Positions 35,873 to 48,051 of a stretch of DNA of 64,000 nucleotides are shown one piece after another. The number at the start of each line of letters is the position of its first letter. The first letter of the stretch is position 1. The notes beneath the pieces were generated by a model. That model was not told the origin of the DNA and made no database searches. It worked only from the letters and a program-made list of their open reading frames with translations. Source of the stretch: Chenopodium formosanum (lineage: Eukaryota; Streptophyta; Magnoliopsida; Caryophyllales; Amaranthaceae); the NCBI GenBank assembly GCA_024500155.1, contig CM044859.1, positions 930,001-994,000 of the forward strand, in the 5' to 3' direction. Made by a program: the position numbers and the translations under genes.

Positions 35873-36907
35873 TACCTGTGACTAGTCTCACTACTCTCTT
35901 ACAAGCTCTTACACAATACTTCCTGAACCTACTAAAGCAAATGTATATAATAAGGCACCAAACATTCACTACGATTAACCTAGCTTTCCTATTTATTAAG
36001 TTTGTCTTGTTCTGACAAAAGATCAAGCATCAAAATTAGTGTTAAACCACTTTGTCTGCTTCTGCCTCCTGCTGCGCTGGTACACTGTTGTGGTTGTTGC
36101 CCTTCTGGATGGTGGTGGCGTTCCTTGACAAATGGTAATGCCTCTTGTTTGGAAGCTGCTTCTCGAAGTATTCATCGACAGCTGAGTTGGTAGCTTTGAT
36201 TTGGTTGCTTCAATCTTCTTTATTTATGTTGATGAAGATGCAAGACCCAAGATTAGGAACAGTAACCAAACTCATGATGAAGGTGTCACCTGCCATTGCC
36301 TTGTGTGTGGAAATATATGAGCTAAAATTCCCCCTTAAAGAGTAGGTAGTTCCACGTCGGGTGATGTTGAATTTCCATGAAGATTCAAGCTTATCATCTA
36401 TAGTTGTGATGGTAAGTTTATCATGTCCACTCTACTCAAGAAACTGTATCTCTTCTTTTAGCTCTTCAAAGAATTGTATTCCAAGTTGCGGGTCAAGGTA
36501 CAATAATCCGCCTTCGACTTCCTTGTAGGTCAAATTCCTACTGTGCAACTCCTGTCTTTCCAAGGTCATCAGGTAATTCAAGACTGAGAGATTCTCCAGA
36601 GGAATAGTGCGTTTGTTGATTGGTGCCGATGGTGCGTTAATAAGCACCCAATTAACAGACAAAAGATCTGTGTTCTAGGCATCTATCCCGATTGGGCCTT
36701 GAGCCACTATAGTGCTGTGAACTACATCATCTTCTAGATTTTCTACCACAAATTCTCTGTAACACACAATTTCAATTATTGTATCAAATATTTGATTAGA
36801 ATTTCAAATACCTTTTAATCAAATTTAATCACATACTGATATATCAAGATTGTTCAACATTGTATCAAATTGAAATATTTGATTAAATATCAAATACCCT
36901 TTTAATC
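35873..36907 (-). pseudogene. unidentified protein fragment, copy 2
   Basis: Second copy of the minus-strand sequence at 24,025-24,956. Here INAPSAPINKRTIPLENLSV continues in frame into LNYLMTLERQELHSRNL because one A is missing relative to copy 1. A stop occurs at 36,432-36,434, where copy 1 has Gln (LQFLEQSGH). The downstream part (SSWKFNITRRGTTYSLRGNF, ending EAEADKVV at about 36,044) follows in the same register. Comparing the copies therefore recovers one continuous product without choosing either copy alone. The last ~110 bp (36,800-36,907) are AT-rich and absent from copy 1. Function unknown. Confidence 0.5.
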
Positions 36908-37335
36908 AAATATTGAACATACACAATTATATTAACCCTAAAATTTCCAACAAATTCCGAGATGATCGATAATAATCCACTATCTAATAATAATCCATTA
37001 TCAAGAATTAAATATTTAATTCTATTAACCCTAAAATTTATGAAATTCATAATTATCATATAAATTAAAAGTAGATAATTACCTGTTGGGGTCCATCTTG
37101 ATTACACTTGTTGAACTTTTGGAGGAAAACAAAACTCTTTGGAAGACAATGTCGCACTTCGAACAGTGTTATTATCTACTTTTGATGACTTTAAGTCAAA
37201 ACCTCATCAACACCTATGTCTTTTAGTAATGTTAGTAGTCTTGTAGCAAAGTTCTCCCCAAAATTTTCTTGTGGGGTGGACTCGGATGGTAGTAAGGGTG
37301 GGTTAGCTTTGTTTTGTTGGTATCAAGGGGATGTA
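36908..37335 (+). repeat. 428-bp direct repeat, right copy
   Basis: Right copy of the block at 35,445-35,872, with about six differences by eye. Its end continues into the LINE endonuclease reading (GLALFCWYQGDV), so this copy is the original context and the left copy is the duplicate end. Confidence 0.93.
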
Positions 37336-38329
37336 ACTTGTATCAATCACTTTTGTATACACCCGGTTTTCAGTAATTTACTGTACATCGAGTTCACTTT
37401 TGTCAAATTTAGTGTCACTTTTGTCAAATTTAGTATTTCTTTTGTGAAATTTATCAATGAAGCATAAATAACTTTTATATATGTCAGAGTAACTTTTGTG
37501 CGTTTTAGTGTAACTTTTGCACCTTTTATTGTCACTTTATAACGGATGTTCAGTAATTTACTGAACATCCGTTTTATTTAAAAGTTTGTGAACTTGTATT
37601 GTATCCTCTCCTTACTTTATGTTTTGTAAGCTCGTTGATTTTGCATAAATCAATGCATTACCACTATGACAAAGCTAAATTAATGATATTTATTACATTA
37701 AAATTATATTTAACCTATAAATTTACACCTTTACCTTAATAAAAAAAATTTTAAAAAATAGTTTTTGGGGGGGCGGTGCCACCTAGGACCCTTAATATGT
37801 CCGCCCCTGCTAATGGAAGTAGTAGGCATGTTTTATTTTTGTACGGTGCGTCTAAAGTAGAAGATAGACCTAAGCTAGTGTGTGGAGTGACATTTCTTTG
37901 TTACTTAGGTTAGCTCCTAATTGTTTGATTATAGGAGATATTAATCAAATAGATAGTCTAAGTGATAAGCTAAGAGGGTCCTCAAGGATTAAGGGTTTGG
38001 ATGATTTTGGGGATTGGCGGTTACAAAGTTGCTTTTGGGAGGTGCCGTTTTCGGGGCCAAGGTTTACTTGGACGAATAAGAGACAAGGGACCCAACTTAT
38101 TATGGAAAGACTAGATAGAGCGTATGCAACTCCAGAGCGGTTTCATGACTTCCCCGAAGGAAGAGTGTTACATGAACCAATTATTACTTCGGACCATTCG
38201 GCTATCTTGAATGATACTACACCGACGACTTCTCTTTCGAATAGGCCGTATCAGGTGGAAAATTGGTGCCTTTCTATGCCGGAAGTTAAAATTATGATTG
38301 ATGAAGCCTATGAGATTCAGTCCAATTGA
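37216..38329 (+). pseudogene. L1-type LINE endonuclease fragment split by an insert
   Basis: The first part (37,216-37,345) gives KFSCGVDSDGSKGGLALFCW, the N-terminal endonuclease segment. The second (about 37,811-38,329) gives HVLFLYGASKVEDRPKL, IIGDINQ (GDFN motif with Ile), VPFSGPRFTWTNKRQGTQL, MERLDRAYATPERF and SDHSAIL, the C-terminal catalytic Asp-His segment. Between them lies an unrelated insert (37,346-37,810). No reverse transcriptase follows. It is a different family from the LINE at 8.1 kb. Confidence 0.85.
37346..37810. mobile_element. small unclassified insert in LINE endonuclease
   Basis: It contains 21-bp tandem copies of CTTTTGTCAAATTTAGT (37,395-37,450). A 15-bp inverted repeat with a 3-base loop lies at 37,541-37,573 (AACGGATGTTCAGTA). 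A G-rich/C-rich end reads ...TAATATGTCCGCCCCTG, like hAT-type MITE termini whose other end is CAGGGGCGGA. The matching left terminus was not seen, so classification is open. Confidence 0.4.
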
Positions 38330-38333
38330 CCAT

Positions 38334-38484
38334 AGTGGTATAAAAGTTAACACCCTTGTGACAGATTGGTATAAAATTTATTGTCGGCGCCATATTGGTA
38401 TAAAAGTTAACATGAGGCGACATATTGGTATATAAGTTGACATGTGGCGACATATTGATATATAAGTTAACAAGTTGCGACATT
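38334..38484 (+). repeat. degenerate ~37-bp tandem repeat
   Basis: Four units carry the pattern TTGGTATAAAAGTTAACA followed by GGCGACATA. They directly follow the LINE fragment. The rest up to 40.2 kb is AT-rich and gene-free. Confidence 0.75.
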
Positions 38485-40874
38485 TACACCTATTTTCTCG
38501 TTGGATGAAAGTGTGTGTTATACACTTTGTTTATGTATACTTCGTATAATGTTTTTTAATTACTTTCATAACTTTTTTATTACCAGAATATCCTTTTTCC
38601 CTCCTCCCTCCCACATAATAATATAAAATATTATTTCTTCTTTTTTATTTCGTTTAAAAAATAATTAAAAATTCTATGTTATGAATAATTATATCATCTT
38701 AAATTAAATTATACCATTAAAAAACATCAGTAAAAAATATTATATTAAATACAATAACTTTCATGAATCAATCCTTACCCGCATCCATAATTTTATATTG
38801 AATGCAAAAGAGAAGATCATATCATATTAATAAGTTATTGCCAAGTCTTACTAGTTCAACCAACACCTTAAAATAGCAATTACTTCTTATTAAGCTAGCG
38901 TTAAACAAAATTACATACAAAAGGTACTAGTTACTTCATATTGGCTCTCTTGTTCGTTTTCCCCTTCTTTTTTCACTATTGGCTTATCATATACTTCGTA
39001 TATTTTTTTTTGATATTACTTCATAACCTTTTTAAATTAATTTAAAAGGTAGTAAACAGGAAAACAAATGTCAGATAAAAAATTTTAACACTAAAAATAA
39101 GCGCGTGTAAACTACACATATACTCCGACGACATAATAGGGATAAATGTTACAACTTGTCAACTTATATACCAATATGTCAACTACTTTTGGTGACCCTC
39201 AAAGTCAAAACCTTAATCGGACAACTTTTGACACACAAATAGAGACAATGGGTGTTAAAAAAGGGTAGTTAGTATTTCCTTAATCAGTTGAGTTAATTCG
39301 GTGTCATTTGCTAGTTATTAACAGTGTTAGTCATTCACTAAGGGTCTATTCACATTTATTAAACTGAGCTTAACTGAATTGAACTGATTGAAACTGAACT
39401 AAACTGAATAGAGCTGAAATTAATATTTTATGAGAGAAGAAAATTAGGAGTTGAACTGAACTGATTGGAGCTAAACTGAACTGAACTGATTGAAATTAAA
39501 CTGAACTGAAATTAAGTAAATGCGAACTTAAAAAGGCAAAATGTTAATAGTGTGCAAATGAGAAAAGTAAATTCTAGAGTGTTACCAAATACCAATGGAA
39601 ATTTCTCTTGTTTTAATTCTAATATACTTTCCCAATTTGCAACAAAAAAAAATTAAAAGTTAATGACTTTTTGACACCTTTGTCCGCAGAGTTCGTGACT
39701 TTGAAAACAAGTCCCCAATTAAATTTAAAGGTTATGAGACCCAAGAACTAATAGTTGAAATTCATTGTCGATTTCTAAGAAATTGGGATGGAAACATATA
39801 GACTATCACAATTCAGTATTAATCTCTTTTAATTTTGACTTATCATGAGCTTTAAATATAAAGTATCGGAAAATAAATTTATCAGCATGTAATGTCAATG
39901 AAAATAGAAATATTGAATACAATAGTATTACATTTACTGATGATTTACGCGAATAAATTTCTAAATAGTAGATTAACAACCCCTAGTCTAGAATATTGTC
40001 ATATTGCAAATTTTCAATATCAGATAGAGAAAATAATATGTACTCATGATTATATGCGCTGGCACCAGTTATTACGCTTATTATGTAATAGAATATCTTA
40101 ATCATTATTGGTAATAATCCTCTCCAAATCACTGATTCACCTCACCATAAACAATTATATATCATCTCCCCAAGTACCTCCACCAACCACTCGTCTCCTC
40201 AAATACCATTCACCATCGAAAAACCCTTCCCCCCCCCCCACCCCCTCTCCACACCCCCCTCCCCCCCCCCCCCCCCCGCGCGACTATCATGGTCTAAGTC
40301 TAAGTATTTTGACACTTGGATTCATATGGTGTGTTCTCATATACTGACAACAAAATCGATAATCGAGTGCAAAAAAAATAGTGAGCATGAGCATCACAAG
40401 CAAGAGACAAATTTGATAGGTGCCCTTGTATATTGACAATAAGGCTTGTGACGAACGATCAAATTGAGGTGGGAATAAATAAATTCAACAACAAAATTTA
40501 TGTATTTTCTATTTAACTTTACGATACGTAAATGTAGCGGCACAATATTTATAAGGAAGTACAACAACACAAAAAGGTATTAAAGCAAAGAAGCAACAAT
40601 GAGTAGAGGGCAAGTGGTTAATAGAATTCAACCCCTTTTATCAATCATAAAATGGTCAAACATCTGGTAAGCAACAATGAGTAGAGGGCAAGTGGTTAAT
40701 AGAATTTAACCCCTCTTATCAATCATAAAATGGTTAAACATCCGGTAAGTTTTCCCTTTTTCTTTATTCATCTTGTTTTAGCGTGACATTATGTTCAAAA
40801 TCTATACATTGAGTAGTTTTTATTTGCTTTGTGAATGTTTTTATTATGAATTTTGTGCTTGTATGGCTGAGCTT
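38485..40874. other. non-coding stretch with simple repeats
   Basis: It contains AACTGA-type pentamer/decamer repeats (about 39,360-39,520), a C-tract cluster (about 40,229-40,277) and a 78-bp tandem duplication (40,591-40,747, each copy starting AAGCAACAATGAGTAGAGGG). I see no gene. Confidence 0.7.
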
Positions 40875-41975
40875 AATAACAACAACAACAACTATGCCTT
40901 AGTCCCAAAATGATCTAGAATCGGCTAACAAAAACTGTTTGAAAAAGAGCAAAGCAAGATGAAAATTATTGTTTAAAAAGGAGCATAATAAGATAGACGG
41001 TTGGAAATCTCACGAGGAATGAAAGGGGTAAGAAGGAGAGGAAAGACATCTAACGAAAAAAAAAAGTAGGAGAAAACTTTAGCAAAGAAAATAAGTAGAT
41101 TTACAAAAACACGAGTTTAGTAATACCAAACAAAAATAAATAAGTACTCCACCACCATACTTTCTTCAATTCCCAAAACACTCATATCACTCTTTATTAC
41201 CTTTTTCCAATCTTTCTTAGGTCTTTCCCTGCCCCTTGCAATCCCAACACTTTGCCTCTCTTCAAATTTTCTTATCAAGGCCTCACTTGGTCTCCTTTCA
41301 TATGGCCAAAATACCTTAGGCGATTCTCCCTCGCCTTTGATTCATAAATGTTACCCATAATTTCTTCCTGCTAATCACATTATTTAACCGATCCTTTATT
41401 GTATGGCTGCATATCCATCGTAGCATATGCATCTTAACCACATCCATCTTATGCATGTAAAAAAGAATTCACAACCCAACATTTTTTACCATACAATGAT
41501 GTAGACCTAATGTTGTTTAGTAAAATTTACCCTTCAATCTATGAGGCATGTTAGGATTAAATAAAAACTTTGTCGCACTCTTCCACTTCAACCAATCTGC
41601 TTTGATCCTATGCACTATATCACCATTCAATTCTCCATCGCTTACAATATAGATCCCAGATATCAAAAGACTTCAGAAGTCAATACAGTCCTCCCATCCA
41701 AGTTGATCACCCATGTCTCCCTGTTTCTCACCCCGCTAAATTACATTCTAAATATTGTGTCTTACGTTTGCTCACCTTCACAACCACAAGATTCCAAAGT
41801 CCATTTTCATATTTCCAACTTATTTTTATGCCTTTTTTCATCGCATCAATCGACACAATATCATCAGCAAAAATTATGCACCATGGTATATCATTTTGAA
41901 TTAAACTCGTCAATTCCTCCATGATTGTAGCAAAAAGAAAAAAAGGACTAAATGTAGAAATAAATGAGCTCAAAT
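40875..41975 (-). mobile_element. RTE-type LINE relic, 3' part
   Basis: On the minus strand the reverse transcriptase active-site region reads MEELTSLIQNDIPWCIIFAD followed by DIVSIDAMKKG (about 41,925-41,830), a form typical of plant RTE LINEs. Further along come KTQYLECN, YLGSIL, and GRERPKKDWKK near 41,210. The 3' end (about 40,930-40,876) is TTTTGGGACTAAGGCATAG followed by TTG repeats, the usual RTE terminus. It is 5'-truncated and full of stops. No target duplication was found. Confidence 0.85.
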
Positions 41976-42405
41976 TGTATTGGGGAAATCTTAAATCTTT
42001 CCAACAATGATCCGTACACTTGCGCTAGCTCTCTCATACATGGACTTAATTATGTCAATGTATTCCTGCGAATTGTCTCTTTGTTAAACATTAACAAGTA
42101 CTCCGTACTCTACAATATAACGATAGTGGTCCGCACACTTGAACTCCTATTGTAATAGAGACTATTGAGTCTTTCCAATAGTGGTCCGCACACTTTCTTT
42201 AGCTCACTCATATATGTCCTTAATGATATCAATGTATATTCACAAAATGTCTTTCTTTGTTTAAGCTCAAGTACTCTACAATATAACACCACACGATTTT
42301 TCATTCTTTTTTTTCATATCGTTCCAACATTAGAATGTACGGTGCTAATACATGGTAATTATTAAGGATTTAATTGAGTAAATTGTTTTAGGGATTTTTT
42401 TTTTA
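41976..42405. repeat. diverged internal duplication, non-coding
   Basis: A motif AATCTTTCCAACAATGATCC followed by GTACACTTGCGCTAGCTC (from about 41,991) recurs from about 42,165 and partly at 42,120 (GTGGTCCGCACACTT). It looks like remnants of a tandemly duplicated repeat. No gene is seen. Confidence 0.6.
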
Positions 42406-42488
42406 ATGGGAGTGCACTGTATTTTAACATCAAAATTTAAAGGGCTATTAGTAAAAACCTGTCTATAGAGTATGAACAATGCAAATGG

Positions 42489-43289
42489 TGTTGGGGTCCT
42501 GCCCACTTTTGAGCATAAGTTTCATGAACTTGTGCTAACATATTTTTGGGTGAAGCCCAAACTATTGTCTCATGTGTTAAGTCCATGTTGGACTTTTATT
42601 TAGTGGCTTCCCTTAGAAGCTTTACAAGGTTATTCTGAGTATCCTAAAGTCAAAAAAAGGAGGGTGGCTGGTACAGCAAGATACACAAGAAAAATCAAAA
42701 ACAAAAGGAAAGGAGAGACTAGGGTTTCATAGAGTGCTTCTAGTTCGGTTTTTCAGGGACAGCTTCCAAAAAACTGTCCGTTGCTAGAGATTCAACCGTT
42801 GGATCGTCCTAAAATTTTGAAATCTTGTTGAGGACACATAGGGCCTCTATTTGAACGGTTGGATCGTTGATTGAAGCTCTGGTTCGTCCGGAATTGCTGC
42901 TGGACAGAAACCTACGTTTTTGGTGATATCACTCACTTTTGCTCTCTTCTTGTTAATCTCTTATTGTATGATGTTCTTTGGTGGGTTGTAGTTGTGAACA
43001 TATTTGGGTTCATTTTTCCCTCAATTTTATCATAATAAGAGAAGAAGAAAGGGTGGACTCCTCACGTCCCGTGGTTTTTACTCTTCGCATTGAAGGGGTT
43101 TTCCACGTAAAAATTATGTGTGTTATTTGCTTTACATTTCTGTTTTATTGCTGCCAATTTGCTGTCCATATGGTTATTTGCTTGGTGAACTACTTTCTTG
43201 ATTATTTGTGGTAATTGGGATTGTTGATCTTGGTTGATAGTCTTTGAGTTGATCCTTGTGGGTGTTGTGTGTACTACTCGGGTCCTACA
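42489..43289 (+). repeat. Copia-type LTR
   Basis: It starts TGTTGGGGTCC and ends GGGTCCTACA. The 3' half has GTGGTTTTTACTCTTCGC and GGGGTTTTCCACGTAAAAAT, stretches common in the R/U5 part of plant Copia LTRs. After the end comes AATGGATATACATGAC, which could be a decayed TGGTATCAGAGC primer site. The ~83 bp upstream are shared with the truncated copy at 34,851. No coding part of the element is present nearby. Confidence 0.7.
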
Positions 43290-46200
43290 AATGGATATAC
43301 ATGACTTTGTGTGATCGTGTTCAAACAAGCTCCAAAACTTGGCTATTAATCTAACAAAGAAAAATGAAATTTAGATAATAATGTGTTTCTCATCGAGAGT
43401 CGCTAGTCCTACATCTCTATAGCATTTAAACTGTTACTACATCAAACATCTCCCATTAGTAAAAGAACAATAAATATTCTCTACCTTCAAAAACTCTCAT
43501 TGTAAAATTCTTTTCAATATTCCTAAACCCAACCTGGAAACCTCTACCTCCTGCTGTAAGAGCTACAAATATCTGCATAACATCGTTCGGAATATTAAGT
43601 CAAATTCGACTCATCAGCCAAAACTCAAAATTATTGCCAAAGAGGACCTATGCACGCAAAATAAGAGGGTTGCCCAGTTAATCTTCATGATTAACGTTTT
43701 TTGTCAATCTTCGCAGCCACATCAGCTTGCTGCATTTGAGGGAGTCCAGTAAGCAACCCAATCAGCATCCTAGTCACATGTTGAAGTATACAACTTGGAT
43801 GGAAATGATTAACGGCTCCGTCACTTATTTTGTCATTAGTTGCATATATTGTTGGTTTGACCATGCAAATATATGTCATGAATGTTGGGTATATGTCATG
43901 ACCTTCGTTATACAATCTAAATTTGAATTGTGATAAATAATCAAAATCACACCATAAGCCAATTTACCATCTATCAAACAAACAACCTAACCCATTTCAA
44001 TAAGATTATTAACAATTTAACATTAATTAGTAGATACTCTGTAATAGATTGGAACTATAACACTACAAGGCTAATTTGACAACTTTTACCAAAAAAAAAA
44101 AAATACTCCTTTGTATTTTAAAATTTAAATGTCAATTGTTACTTCTACTTATAACTAATCATTCCAGTCAGTTGTGACTTCTACTTACAAGTTTCAACTA
44201 TGGATAAAGCATGCACATGATAAGCTAGGGTTGTTACTTTTGTTATGAAAAACATTTGTTAGAGTGTATATATGTATCATACTAAATCCAATAGTAATGT
44301 ATCTAATACGAATGAAATACTACAAGGAACAAATTTATGAGACCACCGTACCCGAATGAGCACATTACATAGAAGAATCTCTAATCTTATTATCTGTGGA
44401 AAAAAAACTAAACTTATTAAGGAGGTATTACTCACTAAAGAAGATAAAAACGCTAGACATAAGGTATGTAAAAACAATAAAATGATAATGAACCAAGAAA
44501 GTCGTTTATGAAGCAGTAATTATGCACGTAAATTTGTGCCTTCTTAAGGTGTTTCAGTATGTGATAAAATGATCCATCATTACCTGAAAATAAGCTAACG
44601 TAAATTATGTTAAAAAATGAGAGATGTTACCTCTCACTTACTCCCGTACAATAAAAGGTTAAATTTGCTAACATCATTTAATTAAGATAAAACAATAATC
44701 AAACCAAAAAAAATTTAAGTTTCAGTAATTATTTTATTTGAAAATTTAATATCTTTTTTGAATATTAATTATTTAATTTAAATAAATATGCGTACACTTA
44801 CTATCATGCCATGAACAAATAAGCAAAAATACTTTTTATTAAATGGATTAATAATCTTGTTGTACACATTTCCGAAGTGGTTTTGCATGTATCAAATATA
44901 AACTGATGATATATATATTTATATAGAACCACGTTTTATAATTATTTAATTATTTTCTAATAACTTGTCATATATAAGAGCCAAGATCATCTATTGGTTA
45001 ATGGACAAAAAAATCAAAGGGTGCATGATACCATGAGTCCATGACAGTACACTATGCAAGTCTTCATTTGTTACTCAAGTCTTCTTGTTGAAGTCAATAA
45101 TAGCCAAAGTCATCATTGAGGTCATAGTCTTGCATGTTGAATTCAAACAAGCTTTGCATGTGGAACACAAACTACTCTTGCATGTTGAATTGAAGTCTTG
45201 CATGTCCAATATAAAGTTTTGCATGTTTGAGGTGTAGAGTATAGATTATACCCTTAAATGACCTACTCTATACTACATACTAGCTTCTATGCATCACTAG
45301 TTTACTACCTATAATTTTTTAGCAACTTAAACAATGTATTAAAAATGATTTTTGCTAAATTTACAAACATATACTTCACTTATGAATAATTTACAAAATC
45401 ATGTATTGATATCAGTATTGAAATTAACTTTAGATATAATAATTGATATAAATTTTGTTAATTGGATACTTTCTCAAATAAAATAGCATTCAATATTTTA
45501 CAATTACATTCGTATTTCAATGAGATATAAAATATAATTTAACTCACTAATTCAATTTTATATATTATTACAAAGTCACAGCCAGGCAATAGTACAATAC
45601 CATGTACGATGATATACATTTTAGTTGAAATTAGAGGATTATATACATTTTAGGTGAAATCGATTTACTTCAGTAATTTTATTTTTTAACTTCACAAATG
45701 GCCATTTTGGTAAATACTTTTATTAAAATGGCCATTTTGGTAAAAGATCCAAAATCCAATGAAAGTTATGTGAAACCAGTTGGTTCTTTAGGATTTTTTA
45801 AATCCGTCATAAATTCAACAAATCACAACAATAAAACATGAAAACCGCAATAAATACAAACAAATTAAGAAAATTAACAAAATCAGAGAGAAGAAAACTA
45901 ACAACAAGAGGGACCAGGTCCACCATCAGAAACTACTTTAATGAAGAATTGAGAGTATACTTGAATGGAGAGGTACATGAAGTACTTAAATAACTTAGAG
46001 CAAGCCTAACTTTTTTTTACCGAGTTGGGAACTCCTAAATTGGAGAAGGTTTAACATACATGTAAACATTGAATTGAAGAAGACGTAGTGAAGCTTAATT
46101 TTGGGTACAATTCAATTTCAGATGAGAGAGAGTGAATCAAAAGGAGAGGAGATATTTGATGATTGAATCAAAACAACATGAATGAAAAAGGGAAAAGCAA

Positions 46201-46359
46201 AATAAGAAGATGAGAGGAAAACCGGGAAATGCAAAACACCAGAGAACTTAATTGCAGGGCCAAAAATGGAAATTATCTGTTCCTAAGCTACAATACTGTT
46301 CATAAGAAATACAAGTAGTAATTTTGTTGCTCTTATTTATAGAAAGGGGTAAAGATTAG
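43290..46359. other. long AT-rich stretch without recognisable gene
   Basis: I see only short open frames, AT-rich tracts, and a short direct repeat of AATGGCCATTTTGGTAAA near 45,697-45,745. No element termini were recognised. Confidence 0.6.
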
Positions 46360-46367
46360 CTTTTTTG

Positions 46368-46700
46368 AGTGTCATTGACTTTCGTTTGATTCAAAAAGCT
46401 TTGTTGAATGTGTTTGACTTTCATTTAACTCAATTACCTTTGTCGAATGCATTTGACTTTCATTTTATTCAAAAAGTTATGTTTGAATGAGTTTGACTTT
46501 TATTTGATTCAATTAGCTCTGTTGAGTGCAAATGATTTCCATTTGACTCAATTAGCTTTTGATAAGTGCATTTGACTTTCATTTGATTCAAATAGATTCG
46601 TTTTGTTTGGAATGTGTTTGACTTTATTTTCACTTAATTAGATATTGTTAAATGCATTTGACTTTCACTTTATTCAAAGTTTGAATGTGTTTGTAAGGTG
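46368..46700 (+). repeat. ~58-bp degenerate minisatellite
   Basis: Six or so units follow the pattern TTTGACTTTCATTTGATTCAA(AT)AGCTTTGTTGAATG. One more unit lies beyond the inserted MITE (47,637-47,695), so the MITE landed near the right edge of this array. Confidence 0.85.
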
Positions 46701-46756
46701 TTATATTATCTGATATTTTTTTTAAAATAGTAATATATAAATCAACATCTAAATTG

Positions 46757-47626
46757 TGAAAATAGTATAGTGCACCCGGGTGCACCATGCGCGTGGTGCA
46801 CCCGGAAAGAACATTGGACATATTTTAAAGAACATGGGCAAAAAAAAAAACATGCTAGTCTTTGAAAAAGAACATACTTGTGTTTGACAAAAGAACATGT
46901 TTGTGTTTGACAAGAACATGACATTACAAAGAACATAAAGTCTTTACAAAAAGAACATGTTATTTTTCATGGTTATGTGGGTGGTTAAACGTGTTTGAAA
47001 AAGAACATTATATTTGACAAAAAAGAACATGTTCGTGTTTGAAAAAGATATAGGTGATCATTGGGCGGACCGGACCAAGGTTAAAAAATCAGCTCACTTC
47101 TCAAGTCGGGCCAAGTTTTGGGCTGAAGTTTTTGTGCCCAAACCTGCCCAAAATGGTCCGGTCGTGCGGGCTTTTCGTGTTGAGTATAAAAAATCAACTA
47201 AAATGCATAATAATGCAATCCCAAACCCGCCCAAAAATTTAAATTTACGGGCCGGGTCCTACCGAATTTGGGGGTGAAAATTTTTTGCCCAAAACCCGTC
47301 CAAAATCAAGTCGGGTTGGTCTAACTTTGATCACCTCTAACCAAATAACATAAAGTTTTTACAAAAAGAACATGATAATACAGTAAAGAACATGTTCTTT
47401 TTTCTAGTTACTCGGGTGAATGATTTTTATTTTATTTTTTTAAAATTTACATACATTAAAGAACATATAGTTCAAACTCAAAGAACATATTAATCAAATT
47501 TAAAGAACATATTATGCTCACGTTCTTTATAAATATCTATAATGTTCTTTTTTTCGCCCATGTTCTTTTAAATATACCTAATGTTCTTTCTGCGCATGGT
47601 GCACCCGGGTGCACCAACCATACATT
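46757..47626. mobile_element. 870-bp MULE-type MITE with perfect 10-bp target duplication
   Basis: Flanks are ATCTAAATTG at 46,747-46,756 and 47,627-47,636. Both ends carry the 18-bp palindrome GGTGCACCCGGGTGCACC, then in inverted orientation ATGCGC, AAAGAACATT and AAAGAACATGGGC. The inverted repeat is thus at least ~80 bp with small gaps. AAAGAACAT motifs recur inside in both orientations. The duplication length suggests the Mutator superfamily. It has no coding capacity and carries a nested element at 47,051-47,339. Confidence 0.85.
47051..47339. mobile_element. nested hAT-like MITE
   Basis: The ends TAGGTGATCA (left) and TAGAGGTGATCA (right, reverse strand) form an imperfect inverted repeat. 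The body is rich in GGGC/GCCC words (TTGGGCGGACCGGACC) as in a common plant hAT MITE family. An 8-bp target duplication is not visible, so the call is moderate. Confidence 0.5.
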
Positions 47627-47768
47627 ATCTAAATTGACTTTAATGTAATTCATTTACCTTGGTTGAGTGCAATTGACTTCCATTTGATTCGACACACAGT
47701 TTCCTTTGCTAAATTATCTCTTACCAAATGTCCACCAATTCAAAACAAAAACCATAAAATTTTCATTA

Positions 47769-48049
47769 CTTCCTCCATGATTTAATAAGTGTTACACTTC
47801 CTTTTTTGACAAAAAATTGCATTAAAATATTATATGTCTCTCCTCTCATGGTCCCCACCCAAACCCACTACTACTTTTTTTTATTATATCTTTCCTCTCA
47901 CATTCATTACTTTTCAACAAACTATTAACCCCACCATCTTTCTATTACAATTTTTTAATACTCCAACTACCTCACTTACCTATTATTTTATTTAAGTCAA
48001 TTAATTTGCCTAAAACTATGTGCCGGTCAAATTGTAACACTGGAGGGAG
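47769..48049. mobile_element. Stowaway-type (Tc1/Mariner) MITE
   Basis: The element runs from CTTCCTCCATGATTTAATAA to AAATTGTAACACTGGAGGGAG and is flanked by TA on both sides (47,767-47,768 and 48,050-48,051). CTCCCTCC-like ends, TA duplication and 281-bp size are typical. No coding sequence. Confidence 0.85.
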
Positions 48050-48051
48050 TA

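Noticed and set aside
40229..40277. C tracts as a regulatory or G-quadruplex element
   Set aside because: Simple low-complexity sequence with no gene nearby; a function is not supported.
34851..42997. The two Copia LTR copies as the LTR pair of one 8-kb element
   Set aside because: Both copies share the same ~85 bp upstream of the LTR start, the left copy is truncated, and no Copia gag/pol lies between them.
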